A DNA stretch of 50,382 bases from Candidatus Hermodarchaeota archaeon (lineage in GTDB: Archaea; Asgardarchaeota; Hermodarchaeia; Hermodarchaeales; Hermodarchaeaceae), in contig JAEOTO010000005.1 in NCBI GenBank assembly GCA_016839805.1, forward strand, positions 1 to 50,382, in the 5' to 3' direction. Made by a program: the position numbers and the translations under genes. Positions 41,857-49,769 of this stretch are shown piece after piece. The notes below the pieces were generated by a model, which had not been told where the DNA came from, ran no database searches, and saw only the letters and a list, made by a program, of their open reading frames with translations. The stretch's first letter is position 1. Each line of letters opens with the position of its first letter.

Positions 41857-43386
41857 ATGGTGAAAAAAATGAAACAACATAATTCTTCCAAGGTCATTGT
41901 TATTGGTGGAGGATTTGGTGGATTGGCTTCAGCCGTAAGATTACAGGCTGCTGGATACCAAGTCACACTTTTAGAGAAACGCCATCAACTTGGAGGGCGA
42001 GCAGGAGTATTCGAACGAGATGGATTTAGATTCGACACCGGTCCCACTATTGTTACACCACCCTTCGTTGTGGAAGATGTTTTTCGTGATGTAGGACGAG
42101 ATCCATCCGATTACATTGAGTTAGTTCCCATACATCCACATTATCGGCTCCACTTTTCGGATGGTACACATTTTGATATCGGAACAGTTGACGAAATCAC
42201 AGAACAAATCAAGCAGATAAGCCCTAACGATGTCAATGGTTATCATAAATGGCTCAAGTTACTCAAGCCAATCTATGAACTTGGGTTTGAGAAATTTGCC
42301 ATGACACCCTTTGAAAGTCTTTGGAGCATGGTCAAAATTGTCCCACCGGCCATACGACTCAAATCCTACAAGAGCGTATATGGGCTTGTCGCAAGTAATA
42401 TGAAACATGACCATCTTCGCATGGCCTTCTCCTTCCTTCCCCTCTTCATTGGAGGAAACCCCTTCACCGCCACTAGCGTATATTCTCTCATTGCTTATCT
42501 TGAAAACGAGTATGGGATGCTCTGGGTTAGAGGTGGCACTCATCGGCTCGTTGAAGCTCTCGAACGATTGTATAAGGAACTAGGTGGTTCAGTCAAATTC
42601 AATTCAGAAGTAACCAAGATTGAAGTCGATGATAACGACCGAAGGGTGAAAGGAGTCATCACTGCAAATGGAGAAAGCCTTCCTGCCGATATCATCGTAA
42701 GCAATGCTGATGTCGCGATGACCTACATGAGTCTTATTGATAAAAAATATCGTCGGAAAAACAGTGACCGCCGTTACAAGAAAGCAAAATACAGTATGAG
42801 TCTCTTTATGATATATTTTGGCACAAAAAAAACTTATCCGGAAATGCCACACCACAATATCATTTTCAGTTCACGTTACAAAGAGCTTGTGAAGGATATC
42901 TTCGATCGCCATGTTTTAGCTGACGACTTTGCCATTTATCTACATGTGCCCACGAGGACCGATCCGGAGCTTGCACCTTCAGGATGTGAAACCTTCTATG
43001 CTTGTGTCCCGGTTACACACCAGGATTCTGGGATTGATTGGGAGCAAATGAAGGAACCTTTCAAAGACAAAGTATTACAATTTCTAAATGATAATTATCT
43101 ACCTGGACTTTTAGATAACATCGAAGTTTGTGAAGTTTTTACTCCACAAGATTTCGAACAAGAATTCAACGCCTATAAGGGGAATGCATTCCAATTACAA
43201 CCCTTGATGACTCAATCGGGATGGTTTAGACCGCATAATCGTTCACGAGATATCAAAGGCTTATATATAGTCGGGGCAGGCACTCACCCCGGCGGAGGAG
43301 TGCCCAGTGCTTTCCTTAGCGGAAAGATCTCTACTGATCTAATCTTCAGTGATTATGGGAAACCATCTGAAGCATTACCTGATTGA
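41857..43386 (+). CDS. crtI: Phytoene desaturase (CrtI)
   Basis: FAD-dependent phytoene desaturase of 509 residues. The start VIVIGGGFGGLASAVRLQAAGYQVTLLEKRHQLGGRAG, followed by GFRFDTGPTIVTPP, and the end GLYIVGAGTHPGGGVPSAFLSGKI are CrtI signatures. Its position directly after phytoene synthase favours the phytoene-to-lycopene steps. An in-frame ATG at 41869 is an alternative start. Its 3' end overlaps the region upstream of the FixC gene, and electrons from desaturation could pass to that quinone reductase. Confidence 0.92.
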   Translation: MVKKMKQHNSSKVIVIGGGFGGLASAVRLQAAGYQVTLLEKRHQLGGRAGVFERDGFRFDTGPTIVTPPFVVEDVFRDVGRDPSDYIELVPIHPHYRLHFSDGTHFDIGTVDEITEQIKQISPNDVNGYHKWLKLLKPIYELGFEKFAMTPFESLWSMVKIVPPAIRLKSYKSVYGLVASNMKHDHLRMAFSFLPLFIGGNPFTATSVYSLIAYLENEYGMLWVRGGTHRLVEALERLYKELGGSVKFNSEVTKIEVDDNDRRVKGVITANGESLPADIIVSNADVAMTYMSLIDKKYRRKNSDRRYKKAKYSMSLFMIYFGTKKTYPEMPHHNIIFSSRYKELVKDIFDRHVLADDFAIYLHVPTRTDPELAPSGCETFYACVPVTHQDSGIDWEQMKEPFKDKVLQFLNDNYLPGLLDNIEVCEVFTPQDFEQEFNAYKGNAFQLQPLMTQSGWFRPHNRSRDIKGLYIVGAGTHPGGGVPSAFLSGKISTDLIFSDYGKPSEALPD

Positions 43387-43402
43387 AAGGAGAATGGGAA
43401 TA

Positions 43403-44692
43403 ATGACTGAAAAAGTCGATACAATTGTTGTGGGAGCAGGTCCTGCCGGTTCTGCCACAGCCTATAGCCTTGCTAAAACAGGTCATGAGGTTCTTTTAGT
43501 CGAACGAGCCAAAACACCTGGAGAGAAGAATGTCTCAGGGGGAGTATTATTTGGATCCGTTCTCCATAAACTGATTCCTAATTTCTGGGAGGAAGCACCT
43601 GTTGAACGCACAATCACAAAACGGAGCCTCATCTTCTTAGCTGACGATTCCTCCGTTTCCCTTGATTTTGCAAGCCCGAAGCTTGGGAAACCCCCAAATA
43701 ATGGGTATTCGATAATTCGCAAAGAATTTGATCAGTGGTTCGCTAAACGCGCAGAGGAAGCTGGCGCGCTTCTAGCCACAGGAATCCTCGTTGATAGCCT
43801 TCTCTGGGAGAATAAGCGAATTGTAGGAATCAAAGCAGGAGACGACGAGATCAGAGCTAAGGTAGTCGTGGCGGCCGACGGTATTAATTCCTTACTAACA
43901 GAGCAATCGGGTCTCCGAAAAGACCCCCAACCTAAAAATATTGGACTTGGCATCAAAGAAGTCATTCAACTCCCTCGTGACATAATTGAAACACGGTTTA
44001 ATCTAGAAGGAAACGAGGGAACTGCCCATACCTACCTAGGGTGTACAAAAGATTATCCAGGTGGCGGTTTTCTCTATACTAATTGTGATAGCCTATCCCT
44101 AGGTATTGTTATGAAGTTACCCTCCTTTAGCAACGGGGCTAATACTAAAGCTCCTGAATTTATTGATCATCTGAAACAGTTTCCATATATTTCACGTCTT
44201 ATCAAGGATGGAGAACTTATCGAATATTCAGCGCACCTCGTCCCCGAAGGAGGATATCGAGATCTGTCCAAACTTTATACCGATAATTTTCTAGTTACAG
44301 GTGATGCTGCTGGACTTGCCTTAAATATCGGCTATGCTCTTGAAGGAATGAACTTTGCAATCGCATCTGGTATTGCAGCAGCCAAAACCATCCAGAGAGC
44401 GAAGCAACAAGGAAATTACACTAAGAAGACAATGAAATATTATCAGCACCTCATGAATCAAAGCTTTGTTCTTAAAGATATGAAGACTTTTCGAAATGCT
44501 CCAGCTATCGTTAACAACATGCGTCTGATGAAAACTTATCCAGAAGTCATCAATAATTTAGCCCTGAATCTCTTTCAATCGAATGGTTCACCAAGACCGA
44601 AACTCGTTAACTTACTATTGAAGAATATTGTACGTGAGGTATCACTTCCACATCTGATGTTGGATGGAATTCAAGCGGTGAGAGGTTTATGA
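43403..44692 (+). CDS. fixC: FixC-like electron-transfer flavoprotein:quinone oxidoreductase
   Basis: FAD protein of about 429 residues that passes electrons to membrane quinone. It has VVGAGPAGSATAYSLAKTGHEVLLVE, then KNVSGGVLFG, and the FAD block NFLVTGDAAGLALNIGYALEGMNFAIASG. The amphipathic ubiquinone-binding part is in the middle. AAAGGAGA nine bases before the ATG at 43403 sets the start. The next gene, FixX, overlaps by four bases and supplies the iron-sulfur domain missing here. The FixA/FixB electron-transfer flavoprotein genes are absent, and the pair sits directly after CrtI. Confidence 0.88.
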   Translation: MTEKVDTIVVGAGPAGSATAYSLAKTGHEVLLVERAKTPGEKNVSGGVLFGSVLHKLIPNFWEEAPVERTITKRSLIFLADDSSVSLDFASPKLGKPPNNGYSIIRKEFDQWFAKRAEEAGALLATGILVDSLLWENKRIVGIKAGDDEIRAKVVVAADGINSLLTEQSGLRKDPQPKNIGLGIKEVIQLPRDIIETRFNLEGNEGTAHTYLGCTKDYPGGGFLYTNCDSLSLGIVMKLPSFSNGANTKAPEFIDHLKQFPYISRLIKDGELIEYSAHLVPEGGYRDLSKLYTDNFLVTGDAAGLALNIGYALEGMNFAIASGIAAAKTIQRAKQQGNYTKKTMKYYQHLMNQSFVLKDMKTFRNAPAIVNNMRLMKTYPEVINNLALNLFQSNGSPRPKLVNLLLKNIVREVSLPHLMLDGIQAVRGL

Positions 44693-44964
44693 CAACAAAA
44701 ATCGAAACTAAACTGGGAACACTTCGATATAATATTGATAAGGAAGCCCATATTCAGGTTAACTTCCAATTATGCAAGAATTGTAAAACGAAATCATGTA
44801 TTGCTGGTTGCCCAGCACAATGCTTCCAACTCATAGATAGCGAAATCCATTTTCAATATGAAGATTGCATTGAATGTGGCACCTGCAAAATCCTCTGCAA
44901 CAAAAAGGCGATACAATGGAACTACCCAAGAGGAACATTTGGTGTCGCTTTCCAAAAGGGCTAA
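44689..44964 (+). CDS. fixX: FixX-like ferredoxin
   Basis: Ferredoxin-like subunit of 91 residues, partner of FixC. Cys residues occur as CKNCKTKSCIAGCPAQC in the N-terminal half and CIECGTCKILC in the C-terminal half, with the family feature HIQVNFQLCKNC. Only one 4Fe-4S cluster is expected in most FixX proteins. It is translationally coupled to FixC through an ATGA overlap. Its stop lies two bases before the converging B12-sensor gene. Confidence 0.9.
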   Translation: MTTKIETKLGTLRYNIDKEAHIQVNFQLCKNCKTKSCIAGCPAQCFQLIDSEIHFQYEDCIECGTCKILCNKKAIQWNYPRGTFGVAFQKG

Positions 44965-44966
44965 CA

Positions 44967-46016
44967 CTACCCTTCTGCGATTTCTAAAGCCGATTTAGCA
45001 TCTGGAGCAAAACCATCTGCACCAATTCGCTTCCAGAGCTGTGGATCTAGTTTGAATGCACGACCACCCACAATGATTCTAATATCCTTGATTTCCTTAG
45101 TATTCCGAATTTCTGTGATGAGTTTTTCAGCTTCGATTATATACCAAGGGATGGTCACTGAGATAGCAAGAAGATCCGCATTTTGTTGTTTGATGGCTTG
45201 AATAAGGTCAGGTGTCGGAGTATTGGCCCCAGTGAAGAAGGTATTCCAGCCACTTAGTTCAAAAAAGTCTGATACCATACGAATACCAAGCTCATGCAAC
45301 TCACCTTTTACACAGCTTGCTATTAAGGTTCGATCTAATCGTTTTGACGGTTTTATGTAAGAATGAAGTGAATCCATGATCCGCCGTGTTAAATCGGTGC
45401 AATAATGCTCTTGGGCTACTGTTAGTTGATTTGCATGCCAGAGTCGACCAATTTCTAGTTGCACATTTTCAAGTACTTGAAGATAGATATCACGGATATC
45501 TGTACCCTTCTTAACTGCGTCCTGAATGAGCTGATTAGCACTCTGTGAATTACCATGTAGAAGCGAGTCCAAATATTGAGTGGCAAGTTCAGAAAGAGGG
45601 AAATCACCTTCAATAAATGATGGAATTTCAATTGCGTCTACATCAAGCAGGCTTAACCCTGAATCCATAAACTCGACAAGAACATCGCGAAGTGGACCAG
45701 GTGCTTTCGATTCAAAAACTCTCCTAAAGCACTGGAAATTTACTACGATGTCTTCCATAGGAACATTGAGATCAACCAACAAGCCTTTCACCCATTCAAT
45801 ATACGAGCCAAATAAACCCTTACTCAGATATGTCAGAGCACTACTGAGAAATTTAAGATGATATATAATATCACGCCGAAAATACTCATATCCCAAATCC
45901 CTATACCGTTCCATAAGGTCTGGTTGCACTTTCAATTGACATTGGATAATATCTTCTCTTATTTTGTCTGCATTTCTGGTTATGTATTTACTTGCTTCTT
46001 GCCCCAGCTGTTGCAT
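44967..46016 (-). CDS. CarH-like adenosylcobalamin photoreceptor without a DNA-binding domain
   Basis: Cobalamin-binding protein of 349 residues. The N-terminal 130 or so residues are all helical (RYRDLGYEYFRRDIIYHLKFLSSAL and similar) with no helix-turn-helix. A four-helix cap domain follows, containing Trp193-His194-x8-Glu203-His204 (LWHANQLTVAQEH), which matches the CarH light-sensor motif including the His next to Trp that becomes the second ligand after light. The Rossmann B12 domain has His241 in GELHELG, the lower ligand position. In CarH, light splits the cobalt-carbon bond and changes oligomer state. The gene lies among carotenoid and photolyase genes. Output partner unknown. Confidence 0.85.
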   Translation of the reverse strand: MQQLGQEASKYITRNADKIREDIIQCQLKVQPDLMERYRDLGYEYFRRDIIYHLKFLSSALTYLSKGLFGSYIEWVKGLLVDLNVPMEDIVVNFQCFRRVFESKAPGPLRDVLVEFMDSGLSLLDVDAIEIPSFIEGDFPLSELATQYLDSLLHGNSQSANQLIQDAVKKGTDIRDIYLQVLENVQLEIGRLWHANQLTVAQEHYCTDLTRRIMDSLHSYIKPSKRLDRTLIASCVKGELHELGIRMVSDFFELSGWNTFFTGANTPTPDLIQAIKQQNADLLAISVTIPWYIIEAEKLITEIRNTKEIKDIRIIVGGRAFKLDPQLWKRIGADGFAPDAKSALEIAEG

Positions 46017-46126
46017 ATAAATCGCACCAGTGAATATTTGATGTGCTATGACATTGTAATGATATAGGTTTGCCTTAGACGTCCTTTTAATTTATTACCA
46101 TTCAAATTCCAGTACAATCGGCTTCT

Positions 46127-46609
46127 CTACTCGCCGTCTGGTGATCCAAGTGCAATCGTTTCTACAATATTCTTTAACTTCACAATATTGAGTGGTTTCT
46201 CGGGATTTAGCGCTTGCCATCCATCTGATTTTTTCAATCCATGCGCAGCAAGGAAATTAGTTGACAAGGATTTAGAACCGACTTCAGCCATTCGATTGAT
46301 GGCTTTTCCTCTTTCATTTGGGTCACCCACAACTTCTAGTTCCCCTCTGAATACCACGAAACAATATTGATGAAGATCTGGTTTGTAAGTTTCGATTTCC
46401 ACAGCGACACGATTATCATGTTCGATTAGTTTCATCTTCTTACCATAGCGTGTGAAATGGAAATAGAGGTTTCCGTTGATGTACGCATATTGAAAAGGAG
46501 CCATATACGGGTAATCCTCTCCTCGAAATGCAATGCGACAAATCACCTGATTCTTTAGAAGCTCTTCAATCATTTTGCGTTTCATTTTTGGTAACTTGAC
46601 AATGGACAT
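46127..46609 (-). CDS. Pyridoxamine-phosphate-oxidase-like (PPOX fold) flavin/F420/heme-binding protein
   Basis: Split-barrel protein of about 160 residues. The typical pattern is present: LLKNQVICRIAFRGEDYPYMAPFQYAYINGNLYFH, then HTRYGKKM-type loop (FTRYGKKMKLIEHDNRVAVEIE) and VVFRGELEVVG. Such proteins bind FMN, F420 or heme. GGGGT eight bases before the ATG at 46609 sets the start; an ATG at 46627 also exists. It is divergent from the photolyase. With a STAY-GREEN homologue nearby, a link to tetrapyrroles is possible but not shown. Confidence 0.8.
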   Translation of the reverse strand: MSIVKLPKMKRKMIEELLKNQVICRIAFRGEDYPYMAPFQYAYINGNLYFHFTRYGKKMKLIEHDNRVAVEIETYKPDLHQYCFVVFRGELEVVGDPNERGKAINRMAEVGSKSLSTNFLAAHGLKKSDGWQALNPEKPLNIVKLKNIVETIALGSPDGE

Positions 46610-46686
46610 CTTCTTTACCCCATACATACTTGAGGAATGCTTTTTCTCATATATTCGATACGGATTAATTATCAGGGATATGAAAA

Positions 46687-48081
46687 ATGGGTAAATCGTA
46701 TAAAAATTCCTTATTTATTTTTCGCCGAGATATTCGGCTAACCGATAACTCCGCGTTAATTAACGCACTAGCCAATTCAGGACAGGTTCTTCCATGCTTT
46801 ATCTTCGATCCCAGGCTTCTTGAACAAAAAACACCGCACATGAATGCGATACAACTTCTGACTAAAGCATTACTGGATTTAGAAAATCATCTTCAACAAC
46901 AAAACGGTCAACTCTTCTATATGAAAGGCATCCCAGAGGAAATTCTACCAGAACTACTTTCAACCCATAATATTGATGCTATTTTCATAAACCGTGATTA
47001 CTCACCTTTTAGTCGACGCAGAGATGCATATATCCAGAATATTTGTAAAAAGGAAAAAATCCAGTTCCAACAATTCAGTGATTCGCTTCTTAATGAACCC
47101 GAAATGATCCGAACGGCCAACAACACACCGTACAAGGTATTTACACCCTTTTTCAAAAAAGCATCTGAATTATCCATTGCTCCACCAAAAGAAAATTCAT
47201 ACAAAAATTATCTAAAAATCAAGCAAAAACGTGATGAACCAGTCAAAAGATTGCATAAAAAAATCCAAACACAAACCAATGAATCCCTACTTGTTGAAGG
47301 TACAAGAGCAGAATGCCTTAGTATTCTCTCAAATCTACGAGACTACAAAAATTATGAGACTAGCAGGGACCTCCCAAGCAAACATGGCACCACCCGCCTA
47401 TCATCTTACATCAAATTTGGAATATGCTCGATTCGCGAAGTCTATTCAGCTATCACCAAACAATTAGGCACACATCATCCATTAATACGCCAACTTTATT
47501 GGCGAGACTTCTACACACACATCGCCTTTCATTATCCCCATGTATTCAAACACGCCTTTAAACCACGTTTTGAAAAAATTCAATGGAACTATGATAAGGA
47601 ATTATTCGAAACATGGTGTACAGGAAAAACGGGATTCCCCATCGTAGATGCAGGGATGCGCGAACTTAATACTACCGGCTGGATGCATAACCGGGTTCGA
47701 ATGATTGTCGCCTCATTTCTCACCAAAGACCTCCATATTGACTGGCGATGGGGCGAACGCTATTTTGCACACAAGCTAGTCGATTATGATCCAGCAGTCA
47801 ATAATGGGAATTGGCAATGGGCAGCTTCAACTGGTGCAGACGCGCAGCCCTATTTCCGAATCTTCAATCCCTGGCGTCAACAAGAAAAATATGACTCAAA
47901 ATGCGAATACATAAAACGTTGGATCCCCGAAATTGTTGACCTTGAACCGAAGATAATTCACCGATGGTTTAAACCGACCCAGTGGGATGCACAACTAAAT
48001 TATCCAAAACCAATTGTTAATCATAAGGAAGAAAGTCAATATTCGAAAGAAATTTTTTCCGCCACTTTTTCAAACCGATGA
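46687..48081 (+). CDS. phrB: Class I deoxyribodipyrimidine photolyase
   Basis: Light-driven repair of UV pyrimidine dimers, 464 residues. The N-terminal antenna domain starts LFIFRRDIRLTDNSALINAL. The FAD domain has LPSKHGTTRLSSYIKFG, IRQLYWRDFYTHIA, GFPIVDAGMRELNTTGWMHNRVRM and WRWGERYFAHKLVDYDPAVNNGNWQWAASTG, all hallmarks of class I CPD photolyases, including the WMHNR Asn that contacts FAD. It converges on and overlaps the STAY-GREEN-like gene by 12 bases. Confidence 0.95.
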   Translation: MGKSYKNSLFIFRRDIRLTDNSALINALANSGQVLPCFIFDPRLLEQKTPHMNAIQLLTKALLDLENHLQQQNGQLFYMKGIPEEILPELLSTHNIDAIFINRDYSPFSRRRDAYIQNICKKEKIQFQQFSDSLLNEPEMIRTANNTPYKVFTPFFKKASELSIAPPKENSYKNYLKIKQKRDEPVKRLHKKIQTQTNESLLVEGTRAECLSILSNLRDYKNYETSRDLPSKHGTTRLSSYIKFGICSIREVYSAITKQLGTHHPLIRQLYWRDFYTHIAFHYPHVFKHAFKPRFEKIQWNYDKELFETWCTGKTGFPIVDAGMRELNTTGWMHNRVRMIVASFLTKDLHIDWRWGERYFAHKLVDYDPAVNNGNWQWAASTGADAQPYFRIFNPWRQQEKYDSKCEYIKRWIPEIVDLEPKIIHRWFKPTQWDAQLNYPKPIVNHKEESQYSKEIFSATFSNR

Positions 48082-48537
48082 GAGGACATATTTTCCTAAT
48101 GGTCCCCAGTTCTCGAGAAAATCGTTCTCGGGTTTCTTTGCACAAAAATGAATCAGAACTTGGGATGAATCCAGACCAGGTATATTTTCAAATAGGTCAC
48201 GATCTCCATAACGGATAGCTTCTAAAACAAGAGATAACTCACGTCTAAAAATCGCTTCACGAAATCTTCGGGTCCCAAACCCTCTATTAACCTCACAATA
48301 CACATGAAGAACGTAACCACCTTTATCCTCAACCAATTCTGCGAGAACTTCATCGCGCATTAGCCGCGTGTACCAACCTTTAATCTGTTCATAATCGTAA
48401 TCAAGACCTACCGTAAGAAAAAGATCACCAGTCCTATCAGAATGAGTAAGAGTGTATCGGCGTGGAAAAATTAAATCATTAGATGAGAGAGAGTCGTGAA
48501 ATCGAACATTGAGCTTCTTTGGTTTCAGCCTCGACAT
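48070..48537 (-). CDS. sgr: STAY-GREEN-like protein (predicted tetrapyrrole Mg-dechelatase)
   Basis: Protein of 155 residues that matches the STAY-GREEN/SGR family, whose plant members remove magnesium from chlorophyll a. Conserved blocks are LKPKKLNVRF, PRRYTLTHSDRTGDL, IKGWYTRLMRDEVLAEL, LHVYCEV, REAIFRRELSLVLEAIRYGDRDLF and ENWGPLGKYV, in the same order and spacing as in the plant proteins. His32, Asp34 and Asp62, the acidic/His positions I recall as critical in a bacterial homologue, are all kept. There is no transit or signal peptide, so it is cytoplasmic. No chlorophyll genes are in the window; another Mg or metal tetrapyrrole may be the substrate. Confidence 0.88.
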   Translation of the reverse strand: MSRLKPKKLNVRFHDSLSSNDLIFPRRYTLTHSDRTGDLFLTVGLDYDYEQIKGWYTRLMRDEVLAELVEDKGGYVLHVYCEVNRGFGTRRFREAIFRRELSLVLEAIRYGDRDLFENIPGLDSSQVLIHFCAKKPENDFLENWGPLGKYVLSSV

Positions 48538-48562
48538 TCAAAACCCCCAAACTTAAATTTCT

Positions 48563-49012
48563 CTAAAGTTTTAGTTCTTCAATTTTTGATATGATTTCAT
48601 CAACATGGCCCGGTACTCGAACCTTTGGCCAAATAAAACGGATTGTTCCTTCACGATCGATCAGAAATGTTGATCGTTTGGCAGAACCGGTTTCAGATTT
48701 AAGAACATCATAGAGCTTAACCACATTTTGCTCCTTATCTGCAACAAGCGGAAATTGCAATGCATTCTTCGTTTTAAACCCAGCCTGGCGTTTTACACTA
48801 TCTGTACTCACTCCTACTACTTTCACACCCATACCTGTTAGGCGGATCATGCTATCTCGAAAAGAGCATGCTTCCTTCGTACAGCTTGGGGTGCCAGCCC
48901 TCGGATAAAAGTATAAGACGACGATATTTTCTCGAAGACTGCTTAAGGTAAGTGTTGAACCATCATCTGTGGGCGCTGTGAAATCGGGCGCTTTTTCTTC
49001 TACTTTTGGCAT
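48563..49012 (-). CDS. bcp: Peroxiredoxin, PrxQ/BCP type
   Basis: Thiol peroxidase of about 149 residues. The active site is YPRAGTPSCTKEACSFRD, with peroxidatic Cys44 and resolving Cys49 five residues later, as in PrxQ/BCP. VVGVSTDSVKRQAGFKTKNALQFPLVADKE and RSTFLIDREGTIRFIW complete the fold. The start at 49012 (MPKVEEKAPDF) is the family-like choice; an ATG-like start at 49027 would add five residues. It removes peroxides and fits the oxidative-stress theme of the surrounding genes. Confidence 0.92.
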   Translation of the reverse strand: MPKVEEKAPDFTAPTDDGSTLTLSSLRENIVVLYFYPRAGTPSCTKEACSFRDSMIRLTGMGVKVVGVSTDSVKRQAGFKTKNALQFPLVADKEQNVVKLYDVLKSETGSAKRSTFLIDREGTIRFIWPKVRVPGHVDEIISKIEELKL

Positions 49013-49072
49013 TACCATACATATCACCTGAATTTTCTTTGCTTATTAATTATTATTATAATATTATAGATA

Positions 49073-49103
49073 AAGAAAAAATGAGGGAGAATTCCCCCTC
49101 ATT
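49073..49103 (-). terminator. Stem-loop and T-run terminator of the FAS1 gene
   Basis: AATGAGGG (49080-49087) pairs with CCCTCATT (49096-49103). On the minus strand the stem is followed by TTTTTTCTTT. It lies 20 bases after the FAS1 stop codon. Confidence 0.7.
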
Positions 49104-49122
49104 AAAAAGGATTCATAGAATC

Positions 49123-49524
49123 CTATTTGGGCAAGATCACTTTATCAATGATGTGGATCACGCCGTTCTCAGCTTCGATGTCAGCCTGAATTACGTGAGC
49201 ATCATCGACTTTGACACCATCGCTGGCATCAATGTGAATACTTTGACCTTGGACCGTTTTGATTTCGTCTTTATTGATGACGTCTTTAGCTTTGTATTTC
49301 CCTGCTACCACGTGGTAGAGGAGAATAGCTTTCAATTTTTCAGTATCTTTAAGAAGAGCTTCAACTGTGCCCTCTGGGAGAGCTGAGAAAGCATCATCAG
49401 TAGGTGCGAAAACTGTAAAGGGTCCATCATTCGATAATGTTTCGGCTAATCCAGCCGCGGTTGCTGCCGTTAATAGAGTATTAAATTGGCCAGCATCTTT
49501 AGCAATTTTAACAATATTTTCCAT
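49123..49524 (-). CDS. Single-domain fasciclin (FAS1) protein
   Basis: Protein of about 133 residues made of one FAS1 domain: [39 protein letters not shown] (FAS1 H1-type block) and [23 protein letters not shown] (H2-type block). FAS1 domains usually mediate adhesion outside cells, but here there is no signal peptide or anchor whether the ATG at 49524 or the earlier start at 49575 is used. AAAGGA before 49524 supports the shorter form. Export by another route or a cytoplasmic role is open. Confidence 0.92.
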   Translation of the reverse strand: MENIVKIAKDAGQFNTLLTAATAAGLAETLSNDGPFTVFAPTDDAFSALPEGTVEALLKDTEKLKAILLYHVVAGKYKAKDVINKDEIKTVQGQSIHIDASDGVKVDDAHVIQADIEAENGVIHIIDKVILPK

Positions 49525-49769
49525 ATTACATCCATCCTTTGATTTATGAATCCGTGGATGGTTGGGGTTAACCATTCGCGGAATTAACAGTGTTAAGTAC
49601 CCAAGCCATATATAAATATTATCCTTAATTAAAAATATATCTAATCAAATAACACGAAACAGTAATATAAATAGCCCATTGCCTATCCAGTGAAAGTAGA
49701 TTAAATAGAATGCAGAAGATTCCTTGAGCAAATGCAATTTTCGTAGTCTAAGCGATTACATTTAAGGAA

